A stretch of DNA of 35,974 nt from Clostridia bacterium (GTDB lineage: Bacteria; Bacillota; Clostridia; Christensenellales; Borkfalkiaceae). Made by a program: the position numbers and the translations under genes. The DNA is taken from assembly GCA_021204625.1 (NCBI GenBank), contig JAJPZA010000031.1, positions 1 to 35,974 of the forward strand, written 5' to 3'. This document shows, in pieces, positions 6,717-12,432 of the stretch (positions are counted from its first letter, which is position 1; each line of letters opens with the position of its first letter). The notes beneath the pieces are model-generated. The model did not search any database, was not told the DNA's origin, and saw nothing but the letters and a program-made list of their open reading frames with translations.

Positions 6717-7627
6717 AACATCAATGATTCTATGTACTCTATCTGCGCCTTTGTAGCGAGGTTTTTGGTGAAGGCGCAAGCGCTGCCCGCGGCAGTGGCA
6801 TAGTTGAGGGATGAGAAGTAATTCCCGGATCTCAAGTATTCATGAATGAAGCCGGCTATCATGGAATCCCCGGCTCCAACGGAGTTCACGAGCTGGCCCT
6901 TCGTGGCCCGGATGTACAGAGACTGCATGGTCTCGGTGACCATTATGGCTCCTCCGGAGCCCATGGAGACTATTACATTCCTTGCGCCCTGCTCCTGAAG
7001 CTTTCTCGCGCAGGCGAACAGCTCCTCGAGGTCCGACGGCACGCTCTTGTACCCGAATATCTCGCACAGCTCGTATATGTTGGGCTTTATCAGGAAGGGG
7101 TGGTACTGCAGGGTGTTGGTGAGAAGCTTTCCGCAGGCGTCCGCGACAATCTTCACGTCCTTCACGGATTTCAGCCTTCTGAAAAGGTCCGCGTACGCGG
7201 TGTCCGAAAGGGAGGGAGGGACGCTGCCCGAGACCACGAGCCAGTCTCCCGGCTGGATCTCTTTCTTGAGCTTCCTTGCAAGCTTCGCGACATCCTCGTC
7301 CGTAACTATAGCCCCGGAGCCGTTGATGTCCGTTTCGTTGTTGCTGCGTATCTTCACGTTTATACGGGTAAGCCCGTGGACTTCTATGAAATCACAGTCC
7401 AGGCCAAGCTCTTTTATCTTGTCCTTGATGTATTTTCCCGTAAAGCCGGCCACAAAGCCGAGGGCCTTGGTCTCCTCATCCAGTTCGCGGAGAGCGAGCG
7501 AGATGTTGATTCCCTTGCCGCCCACTTCCAGGCGTTCGCCCGTGGTCCTGTTGACCATGCCGGTCCTTACGTTATTCACGTTGACGTAATAATCCAGGGA
7601 AGGATTGAAAGTTACCGTATAAATCAC
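6713..7627 (-). CDS. fruK: PfkB-family kinase, probably 1-phosphofructokinase
   Basis: This 304-residue sugar kinase starts with VIYTVTFNPSLDYYV, has EVGGKGINIS near residue 40, and ends with the PfkB signature NSVGAGDSMIAGF containing the catalytic Asp. This is the FruK/LacC branch, which phosphorylates fructose-1-phosphate or tagatose-6-phosphate. No PTS genes are nearby, so the substrate is inferred from overall resemblance. The start is GTG at 7627, seven bases after a TAAAGT -10 box, without a clear ribosome binding site. It leads an operon with the phosphopantetheinyl transferase and nucleosidase genes, an unexpected combination. Confidence 0.85.
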   Translation of the reverse strand: MIYTVTFNPSLDYYVNVNNVRTGMVNRTTGERLEVGGKGINISLALRELDEETKALGFVAGFTGKYIKDKIKELGLDCDFIEVHGLTRINVKIRSNNETDINGSGAIVTDEDVAKLARKLKKEIQPGDWLVVSGSVPPSLSDTAYADLFRRLKSVKDVKIVADACGKLLTNTLQYHPFLIKPNIYELCEIFGYKSVPSDLEELFACARKLQEQGARNVIVSMGSGGAIMVTETMQSLYIRATKGQLVNSVGAGDSMIAGFIHEYLRSGNYFSSLNYATAAGSACAFTKNLATKAQIEYIESLML

Positions 7628-7634
7628 GACTTAA

Positions 7635-7663
7635 ACTTTAAGACTTTTCGCAATAAAAGTCAA
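7635..7663 (-). promoter_or_regulatory. Promoter of the pfkB operon, predicting a leaderless GTG-start mRNA
   Basis: On the minus strand TTGACT (7658-7663), 17-base spacer, TAAAGT (7635-7640). Seven bases then separate the -10 box from the GTG at 7627, so transcription should begin at or next to the start codon. Confidence 0.7.
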
Positions 7664-7682
7664 TGAAATTGCTTTTACATGC

Positions 7683-7711
7683 TTGCTTTTTGGCTTTTTT
7701 GCCTGTATACT
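7683..7711 (+). promoter_or_regulatory. Promoter upstream of the 26-bp repeats and ssrA
   Basis: TTGCTT (7683-7688), 17-base spacer, TATACT (7706-7711). It is the nearest credible plus-strand promoter before ssrA, about 320 bases upstream of the mature 5' end. Confidence 0.5.
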
Positions 7712-8036
7712 TAATGGACTGAAGCGCAAAGCCTTCCGGCCCTCCGGGCCAGGCACGAACGGCCGCACCCGAAGCCCGGCCCGAACGGCCGCACCCGAAG
7801 CCCGGCCCGAACGGCCGCACCCGAAGCCCGGCCCTCATAGGCCCGGCTCCAAAAAGCCCGGTCCGAAGAACGGCCCCCAAAACAAGGGCCGGTCCAAAAA
7901 CTCCGGCCTTAATGACGGCCCCTGTTCAAAGGCCCGCAGCAAAGTCCTTCTTCCGTGACGCCCACGGCAAGGAATCGGGAGCGGAAAGACAGGCGGAAGG
8001 GAGGGAGCGGAGCGCGGAGGAACTCATTTTCCATAT
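7712..8036 (+). other. GC-rich leader between promoter and ssrA, no convincing gene
   Basis: The stretch reads as proline/glycine/lysine-rich in one plus frame (KKPGPKNGPQNKGRSKN) up to a TGA at 7956. However, it has no ATG or ribosome binding site, and its 26-bp repeat changes frame at each copy, so I regard it as non-coding or as the eroded tail of a lost gene. It could be the 5' part of a tmRNA precursor. Confidence 0.4.
7757..7834. repeat. Three tandem copies of a 26-bp repeat
   Basis: The unit GAACGGCCGCACCCGAAGCC plus CGGCCC begins at 7757, 7783 and 7809 with no mismatches inside the three copies. The period is not a multiple of three. Degenerate related sequence (GGCTCCAAAAAGCCCGGTCC) continues to about 7910. 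Confidence 0.9.
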
Positions 8037-8421
8037 GGGCGAGTTACAGATTCGATTGCGTGCGGAGAATGGGAAAAGCATACCAAGTGTCCGGCCTTGT
8101 CAAAACGGAAACCTAAATTTAAACGCAGATTCTACAGAATCCAAGACGGTGGCTTTCCCCTCTTTCAGAGCTGAGAGCCTCGCCTGCGCAGCCTGACGGC
8201 TGTCCGTCACACCCCGTATCCCGCTTGCGGGGATGTGGCGTCATCTAAACGGGTAACTTCCCCTGGCGCGCTGCCTTGACGCCAGAGGATAGTATCAAGA
8301 GGCATGCTCCGAAAGGCGCCCGTTCGCCGGCACCTAAGGCTAAGACCATAGGCGGAATAAGTATGTAGAAAGCCCAGACAAACCATGTAAGACCAGGGTG
8401 CAAGTCCCTGCCCGTCCACCA
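8037..8421 (+). ncRNA. ssrA: Transfer-messenger RNA (tmRNA)
   Basis: The 5' end GGGCGAG (8037-8043) pairs with CCCGTCC (8411-8417) in six of seven positions, forming the acceptor stem, followed by discriminator A and CCA. The tmRNA-typical CAGATTCGAT follows the 5' arm and AATAAGTATGTAGAA precedes the T-arm (8394-8410). The total of 385 nt is normal. The resume codon is probably GCA at 8125 (context TTTAAACGCAGAT). The tag is 23 codons, starting ADSTESK and ending ESLACAA, with TGA at 8194-8196. A GC-rich pseudoknot-like region follows. Oddities: the T-loop reads TGCAAGT (G where U55 is expected), and the tag ends CAA, not LAA. tmRNA rescues stalled ribosomes and tags the unfinished protein for proteolysis. 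Confidence 0.88.
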
Positions 8422-8439
8422 GAGCCGCAAAGGCCGCAT

Positions 8440-8464
8440 GCCGCGCTTGGCACGCGGCTTTTTT
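8440..8464 (+). terminator. Terminator of ssrA
   Basis: GCCGCG (8440-8445) pairs with CGCGGC (8453-8458), loop CTTGGCA, followed by six T. It lies 18 bases after the tmRNA CCA end. Confidence 0.88.
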
Positions 8465-8576
8465 GCTGTCTCCGAGGCCGCAAAACCCATTGTTCTGGCA
8501 TATATACGGCAATTTTTGCTACAAAATTATTTTTTTGAGCTGTTAAAATAGCGGCACATCCCAAGCTCCGGAAACG

Positions 8577-8606
8577 TTGAATTCCGCACGCTTTTTGCTG
8601 TATAAT
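8577..8606 (+). promoter_or_regulatory. Promoter of the first MDEK-family gene
   Basis: TTGAAT (8577-8582), 18-base spacer, perfect TATAAT (8601-8606). Start of transcription is expected near 8613, directly before the leader hairpin. Confidence 0.75.
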
Positions 8607-8614
8607 GGCAGCGT

Positions 8615-8642
8615 GGGAGACCAGGGGTGCAACCCCGGTCCC
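8615..8642 (+). promoter_or_regulatory. 5'-terminal leader hairpin of the first MDEK-family mRNA
   Basis: GGG-ag-ACC-a-GGGG, loop TGCAA, CCCC-GGT-CCC forms ten pairs with two bulges. It begins within a few bases of the predicted transcript start, about 90 bases before the ATG. It shares AGACCAGGG and TGCAA with the tmRNA T-arm. Confidence 0.6.
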
Positions 8643-8705
8643 TTACCAGAAAAGCCGCCCGCTGCAGGCAGGGCCGGCGCCGCAAAAGGCAGGAGGACAA
8701 GCAGG

Positions 8706-9410
8706 ATGGATGAGAAGAAAATTGACAGGGCAGCGGAAGACTGCATGAAGAACGAATACTGGAAAACCGAGGCGGCGGCCGCCCCTTCCGCGGATTCTGC
8801 AAGGCATCTGCGCCTTGAGATGTATTATGCATTCCACAACGGCTTTTCCGCGCCCAGGCTTTCCCGCCAGGAGATACTGGAGATCTTTGCGGAGATGTAT
8901 GAATCAGAGGACAGGTTCGCGCCCGCAGACTGGGCGTTTTTGAAGCGCCGCAGCGCCGGCACAACCTTCGCGCGCATCTGCGACTTTCGCAGCGAGCTTC
9001 TGGAGCGCGGCGCGCTCAGCTATCCCAAGTGGCGCTACATCTACAAATACATATCCAAGAAGAACCCGTTCCGCTCCGTGGCCAAAGAGCGCCTGGACAG
9101 ATTCACGGACCCGGCCTCCTATCCGGAGGAGCTCACGGAGAACCGCCGCATGCAGGAAGCCATATCCAAGGCATCCAGGGACTCTCACTGGAAGAGGATT
9201 TACGACTCCTGCCCCGGGCTGGACGAGCGCAGCCTCATGGAGCTCTGCGCATACTTTGCGGAGCAGCGCACACTGGGGCATTACATCCAGACTCTCATAT
9301 CCCTGCGCTATGACAAGGGAGGAAAGGCGTGGGAGTACCTTGAAGAGTCCGGGGTCTTCAACTACATGCGCATATCTTCGGACGATATGTTTGAGAGCGT
9401 GCGCTTCTAG
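8706..9410 (+). CDS. Unknown protein, MDEK family member 1
   Basis: I do not recognise this 234-residue protein. It starts MDEKKIDRA, is charged and aromatic-rich, and looks soluble and helical with no signal peptide or membrane segment. Residues about 30-135 match the downstream gene at 10806: NGFSAPRLSRQEILEIFAEM versus DGFHAPRLTDEEVEECFAEM, and NPFRSVAKERLDRFT versus DPFRALAEEKIEELT. A weaker internal similarity between its two halves (NEYWK... RLEMYYAF and SHWKR... LMELCAYF) suggests an ancient duplication. The track starts at a TTG in the promoter; the ATG at 8706 with AGGAGG nine bases upstream is the real start. Strong promoter, hairpin leader and own terminator make it a single-gene unit. 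Confidence 0.8.
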   Translation: MDEKKIDRAAEDCMKNEYWKTEAAAAPSADSARHLRLEMYYAFHNGFSAPRLSRQEILEIFAEMYESEDRFAPADWAFLKRRSAGTTFARICDFRSELLERGALSYPKWRYIYKYISKKNPFRSVAKERLDRFTDPASYPEELTENRRMQEAISKASRDSHWKRIYDSCPGLDERSLMELCAYFAEQRTLGHYIQTLISLRYDKGGKAWEYLEESGVFNYMRISSDDMFESVRF

Positions 9411-9463
9411 TGTACGCCCAATGAATGTCGTATGACCTTTGTGTGAGCATAAATCATGATGCA

Positions 9464-9486
9464 AAGCCGGGCCTATGCCCGGCTTG
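9464..9486 (+). terminator. Terminator of the first MDEK-family gene
   Basis: AAGCCGGGC (9464-9472), loop CTAT, GCCCGGCTT (9477-9485) forms a perfect nine-pair stem about 55 bases after the stop. The T-run is short. Confidence 0.65.
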
Positions 9487-9504
9487 AATTTCGGAGGATC
9501 CTAT

Positions 9505-9537
9505 AAATAACCTACAAATAACCTACAAATAACCTAC
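9505..9537. repeat. Three perfect 11-bp direct repeats (AAATAACCTAC)
   Basis: Copies lie at 9505-9515, 9516-9526 and 9527-9537, immediately followed by AAAAGCTTGACTTGTAGG, which contains the complement TTGTAGG. The array lies 35 bases before the ATG at 9573. Related TAACCT(A/G)C motifs recur after the gene pair at 10369-10431. Confidence 0.92.
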
Positions 9538-9572
9538 AAAAGCTTGACTTGTAGGAGGATCTGGAGGCATAC

Positions 9573-9956
9573 ATGAGGCATTATGGACTGGCAGGCCTCA
9601 GGTCTGCACTGGCAGAGGATACAGGGGCATGCGCAAGGAAGTTCATTGAAAAAGAGATAATAGACAAGATATATGAAGCACTACAGGTTTGCCACAAGAG
9701 TACAAAGGATCATATTGCAAAGATCTGCGGGCTTTCACGGGAAGAGCTGGCCGGCAGAGTTTACAGTTTCCTGGAGCAGGTGAGTGCCGGGAACAAAACA
9801 CAGATTGATGACAGGATAGAAGGCAAGATTTTTGAGTGCCTTGCGGAAATGGAAGTTGTCTCATCCGTCACGCAGAAATATTCCTGCGCTGAAGGCAGGA
9901 TAGCGCTGCTCATGCCCTGGCTTGCTGCGGCCTTTTCCGGTTGCGAGTGGTACTGA
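9573..9956 (+). CDS. Unknown protein, N-terminal part of an interrupted reading frame
   Basis: I do not recognise this 127-residue product. It is mostly helical by composition; the segment STKDHIAKICGLSREELAGRVYSFLEQ could form a helix-turn-helix-like unit, which is only a guess. The ATG at 9573 has TGGAGG five bases upstream and a second AGGAGG just before. The frame ends at a TGA (9954-9956), but the same frame continues open (TKDWKERTL) into the ORF starting at 9984. So the pair may be one gene of about 262 codons broken by one nonsense codon, or two short coupled genes. Flanked by AACCTAC repeats. Confidence 0.6.
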   Translation: MRHYGLAGLRSALAEDTGACARKFIEKEIIDKIYEALQVCHKSTKDHIAKICGLSREELAGRVYSFLEQVSAGNKTQIDDRIEGKIFECLAEMEVVSSVTQKYSCAEGRIALLMPWLAAAFSGCEWY

Positions 9957-9983
9957 ACCAAGGACTGGAAAGAGCGCACGCTC

Positions 9984-10361
9984 ATGAACATCATTCTCTG
10001 TGAGAACAGAAGGCTGTTCCAGGGAGAAGGATACGATATCCAATGCTGGAACAAGCCGGAGGATGCCGTGCCATGCATGCGGACCTGTCACAGCCCCCGT
10101 TTCGATGTTGACAGCTGGATTTATTATGAAGAGCTCACCCCGTACAGAGCCTTCACTGTACTGTACGGCGAAGAAATGGAGCTGGCTCTTAACTGTGTCA
10201 TAACGGATGAATCCATGAAGGAAAAGATGAATCGTTTTTTTGGCTACAGGCTGAAGAGATACATCCTGTATCTTGGAAAGACCTGCACAGATATTTCCGG
10301 TTTAAGATGGCTGAACATTGAGGAGTATCTCAAGGACCCCATAGACCCTGCAGCAATGTGA
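9984..10361 (+). CDS. Unknown protein, C-terminal part of the interrupted reading frame or separate small gene
   Basis: This 125-residue frame is in phase with the preceding ORF and separated from it by one TGA and nine sense codons. A GGAAAGAG about nine bases before the ATG could serve as a weak ribosome binding site, so separate translation is possible. The product starts MNIILCENRRLFQGEG and has acidic and aromatic stretches, no signal peptide and no known motif. It ends just before a group of TAACCT repeats and a hairpin terminator. Function unknown. Confidence 0.5.
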   Translation: MNIILCENRRLFQGEGYDIQCWNKPEDAVPCMRTCHSPRFDVDSWIYYEELTPYRAFTVLYGEEMELALNCVITDESMKEKMNRFFGYRLKRYILYLGKTCTDISGLRWLNIEEYLKDPIDPAAM

Positions 10362-10368
10362 TACGCAT

Positions 10369-10388
10369 ATAACCTACATTTAACCTGC
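10369..10388. repeat. TAACCT(A/G)C motifs downstream of the interrupted frame
   Basis: ATAACCTACA (10369-10378) and TTAACCTGC (10380-10388) repeat the motif of the upstream 11-bp array, and GTAACCTGCA with its inverse form the next hairpin. Confidence 0.7.
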
Positions 10389-10402
10389 TTTAAATCTGCA
10401 AG

Positions 10403-10440
10403 TAACCTGCATCCTTTCCAGGTGCAGGTTATCTTCATTT
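10403..10440 (+). terminator. Hairpin terminator made from TAACCTGCA repeats
   Basis: TAACCTGCA (10403-10411) pairs with TGCAGGTTA (10423-10431), loop of 11 bases, followed by TCTTCATTT. It lies about 40 bases after the stop at 10361. Confidence 0.6.
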
Positions 10441-10709
10441 AAGCCCGTTTTGCGTGGACATCAGGAATCCCACAGGACAGAAACAGCACCTGGCATGACA
10501 GAGGATATGAGGATTTCTGTGCAGTATGCACAAAGATAATCCGGACTATTATGCGGGCGTCTTCAAGGGGCCGGGCGGCGGAATTTCAACATGTTTTTGA
10601 CATGTGTCAATTTTAATTGTGCACATTGCATTATGAACGGAATTGACAGAAAAAGGCGGAAAATGGACAGTATGCCGCACAAATCGCAATATATGTTGAA
10701 TATTTGCTA

Positions 10710-10738
10710 TTGCACTCGCGGCTTATGGATGATATAAT
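10710..10738 (+). promoter_or_regulatory. Promoter of the second MDEK-family gene
   Basis: TTGCAC (10710-10715), 17-base spacer, perfect TATAAT (10733-10738); expected start of transcription near 10745. Confidence 0.75.
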
Positions 10739-10748
10739 GCACAAATGT

Positions 10749-10793
10749 GGCATGAAGTGCCGTTTAATGCCGCTTCATGCCGGCTTTCAGCCG
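10749..10793 (+). promoter_or_regulatory. Leader hairpins of the second MDEK-family mRNA
   Basis: GGCATGAAG (10749-10757) pairs with CTTCATGCC (10773-10781), a perfect nine-pair stem at the predicted 5' end. CGGCT/AGCCG (10781-10793) follows and touches the GGGAG ribosome binding site. Confidence 0.65.
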
Positions 10794-10805
10794 GGAGAGT
10801 GTATT

Positions 10806-11219
10806 ATGGATGAGAAGCGGGTCAAGCTGGCGGTACGGAGGTTCACGCAGGATCCGGCCATGAAAAAACAGTATCAGTCAGCTCCGTCCACTCCGGCGCG
10901 GAGACTCAGGGAACTGTCTTTCTACTTCATGTGGTATGACGGGTTCCATGCGCCAAGGCTCACGGACGAGGAGGTTGAGGAGTGCTTCGCGGAAATGATC
11001 CGCATGCAGCAGAAGATGACCCTCATAGACTGGTCCTATATCTGCAAGTGCACGATAAGCAAAAGCTTCAGGGAGCTGTGCCGCATACACGTGGAGCTTC
11101 TGCAGGGGCAGCCCGTGACACTGGAGATGTGGCAGTACGTTTATGACCATGCCATAGAAACGGATCCGTTCAGGGCGCTGGCCGAAGAGAAGATAGAAGA
11201 GCTCACAAGGCAGGGCTGA
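10806..11219 (+). CDS. Unknown protein, MDEK family member 2
   Basis: This 137-residue protein starts MDEKRVKLAVRRFTQDP and corresponds to the first half of the gene at 8706, with the shared core (D/N)GF(H/S)APRL...FAEM and (D/N)PFR(A/S)(L/V)A. It has no signal peptide, membrane segment or recognised domain. The ATG at 10806 has GGGAG about eight bases upstream; the track's longer form starts inside the promoter and is rejected. Like its paralogue it has a strong promoter, a 5' hairpin leader and its own terminator. Function unknown; the shared design points to a lineage-specific, separately regulated family. Confidence 0.78.
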   Translation: MDEKRVKLAVRRFTQDPAMKKQYQSAPSTPARRLRELSFYFMWYDGFHAPRLTDEEVEECFAEMIRMQQKMTLIDWSYICKCTISKSFRELCRIHVELLQGQPVTLEMWQYVYDHAIETDPFRALAEEKIEELTRQG

Positions 11220-11250
11220 AATAATAAAGGAAACTGGAGAAGATGTATGG

Positions 11251-11283
11251 GAAAGCAGGCAGCGCAGGCTGCCTGCTTTCTTG
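11251..11283 (+). terminator. Terminator of the second MDEK-family gene
   Basis: AAAGCAGGCAG (11252-11262), loop CGCAGG, CTGCCTGCTTT (11269-11279) is a perfect 11-pair stem followed by CTTG. Confidence 0.78.
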
Positions 11284-11372
11284 TAATGGAGGCAGACGGG
11301 CGGACCGGGTATGCCCTGCTTTGCAGAATTCATTTGCAACAAAAATCAAACGGAATATGCCATAAATATTGC

Positions 11373-11408
11373 ATTTTTGCCATAAATAGCTTGTTTTGTG
11401 GCAAAAAT
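11373..11408. repeat. 10-bp inverted repeat ATTTTTGCCA / TGGCAAAAAT
   Basis: Arms at 11373-11382 and 11399-11408 are exact reverse complements; a further TGCCATAAATA copy lies just upstream at about 11358. It precedes the putative promoter of the two-component genes and could be an operator. Confidence 0.6.
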
Positions 11409-11424
11409 ACAGTTCGGAACAGTA

Positions 11425-11454
11425 TTGCATGGAGGAGGGATAAAAGAGTAAAGT
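11425..11454 (+). promoter_or_regulatory. Putative promoter of the LytTR/GHKL operon
   Basis: TTGCAT (11425-11430), 18-base spacer, TAAAGT (11449-11454). It would give a leader of about 190 bases. Confidence 0.4.
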
Positions 11455-11464
11455 AAATGTAGGT

Positions 11465-11652
11465 GTATTTTATCCTTGGACAGGCTTCCCGCGTAAGCGG
11501 AGAGGAAGGGCGGCTTCCTTGCGTATCCTTTGAGGCGCATCCGCTTGGGGAGGCGTGTGCGCTGACGGGGAGGGATTGTTCCGGCGCGCGCGGCGCAAAG
11601 GAACGGCCTTGGGCGGAGCCTTGAAGGCGAGGTACGCCTTTTGAGGTATGGT
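11465..11652 (+). promoter_or_regulatory. GC-rich structured leader before the response regulator gene
   Basis: I see no gene in this stretch. It contains several stems, for example GTTCC (11578-11582) with GGAAC (11600-11604), and AAGGCG (11624-11629) with CGCCTT (11635-11640) directly before the ribosome binding site. The AAGGC arm could also pair with GCCTT at 11606 or 11618, so alternative structures are possible. Confidence 0.4.
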
Positions 11653-12354
11653 TTGACAACTATCGCTATTGTTGAAGATGATGCGGAAGAGATTGAGCGG
11701 GACAAGAAAATGCTGCGCCAGTATGAACAGGAGTACGGGGTCAGTTTCAGCGTGACCGCTTTTACGGACACGGTCGAGTTCCTCGCCGGATACGCTCCCA
11801 AATACGACATCCTTCTAATGGACATAGAAATGCCCTACGTGAACGGCCTGGAGGCCGCCAAGAGGATCCGTGTTCTGGACAAGACGTCCGTCATAATATT
11901 CATAACCAACATGCCGCAGTACGCCATAAAGGGCTATTCTGTGGATGCTTTGGATTACATCATAAAGCCGGTCAGCTACTATACGCTTTCCACGGTCCTT
12001 TCGAAGGCGCTTCTGCGCCTCAGCAGGAACGAGGACAAGTCAATGGTGGTCCGGAATTCGGAAGGGATGTACAAGCTGTATCTTTCCCAGATACTGTACA
12101 TTGAAGTCATGGGCCACAAGTGCGTGTATCACACAAAGGACAAGGCCATAGAGGTGTACTCCACGATAAAGGGCATCGAGGAGTCTCTTCCGGACAAGGC
12201 CTTTGTGAGGGTCAGCAACGCTTACATCGCCAACATGAGGCATGTGGACTTTGTGGACAAGGACGGGGTGCACGTAGGGGACGCCGTTCTTACGCTTAGC
12301 CGCGCCAAGAGGAAGGATTTCATGGAGCAGCTTGCCGCGTACTGCGGAAGCTGA
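11653..12354 (+). CDS. LytTR-family response regulator
   Basis: The N-terminal receiver domain starts MTTIAIVEDDAEEIE, with phospho-acceptor Asp57 in DILLMDIEMP, a switch Thr in FITNM and Lys105 in YIIKPVS. Residues about 135-230 form a LytTR DNA-binding domain (ILYIEVMGHKCVYHT, FVRVSNAYIANM). It should be phosphorylated by the histidine kinase encoded just downstream and bind promoter DNA, as in AgrA-like systems. The track uses TTG at 11641; I prefer TTG at 11653, which has GAGG six bases upstream and gives the usual N-terminus (233 residues). No ATG in frame is available, and the weak start may keep expression low. Confidence 0.9.
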   Translation: MTTIAIVEDDAEEIERDKKMLRQYEQEYGVSFSVTAFTDTVEFLAGYAPKYDILLMDIEMPYVNGLEAAKRIRVLDKTSVIIFITNMPQYAIKGYSVDALDYIIKPVSYYTLSTVLSKALLRLSRNEDKSMVVRNSEGMYKLYLSQILYIEVMGHKCVYHTKDKAIEVYSTIKGIEESLPDKAFVRVSNAYIANMRHVDFVDKDGVHVGDAVLTLSRAKRKDFMEQLAAYCGS

Positions 12355-12360
12355 AAAAAA

Positions 12361-12380
12361 ACCCCTTCAGTGAGGGGCTT
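12361..12380. terminator. Hairpin between response regulator and kinase genes
   Basis: CCCCT (12362-12366) pairs with AGGGG (12373-12377), flanked on the left by eight A and on the right by CTTTG. On the plus strand it would be a weak attenuator; on the minus strand it is a good terminator followed by T8. Confidence 0.5.
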
Positions 12381-12432
12381 TGCATGAATGGTCCGTCCGT
12401 ATCTTTGGCCGGCGCGCGCATCCGGGGGAATG

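Larger units (their letters stand above)
10362..10709. other. Intergenic region with TAACCT repeats, terminator and no gene
   Basis: After the repeats and hairpin (10369-10431) I see no credible coding region. A cluster of short inverted repeats at about 10590-10635 (ACATGTTTTTGACATGTGTC, then TTAATTGTGCACA) could be regulatory. Confidence 0.5.

Noticed and set aside
7683-7958. Plus-strand ORF of 91 codons, proline- and lysine-rich
   Set aside because: It begins inside a promoter, has no ribosome binding site, and its 26-bp repeat shifts phase at every copy. It is described as non-coding leader.
7912-8196. Plus-strand ORF of 94 codons ending SLACAA
   Set aside because: Only its last 23 codons are meaningful: they are the tmRNA tag frame. 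The rest is leader and the tmRNA 5' part.
8388-8425. Stand-alone tRNA gene ending GTCCACCA
   Set aside because: No anticodon or D arm lies at tRNA distance; the matching 5' acceptor strand is 370 bases upstream, as in tmRNA.
8207-8964. Several minus-strand ORFs over ssrA and the first MDEK gene
   Set aside because: They run antisense to a structural RNA and to a gene with good promoter and ribosome binding site, and have no own signals.
9505-9537. Possible CRISPR array or plasmid origin
   Set aside because: Repeats are 11 bp without spacers, and no cas, replication-initiator or partition gene is recognisable nearby. Only an operator/iteron-like interpretation is kept.
9954-9995. Selenocysteine insertion at the in-frame TGA
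   Set aside because: The downstream GAGCGCACGCTC hairpin is short and lacks a recognisable bacterial SECIS loop, and the protein has no redox motif there. Kept only as one option in the finding.
11465-11640. 6S RNA or another named small RNA
   Set aside because: The leader is GC-rich and foldable, but I could not construct the closing stem and central bubble of 6S RNA.
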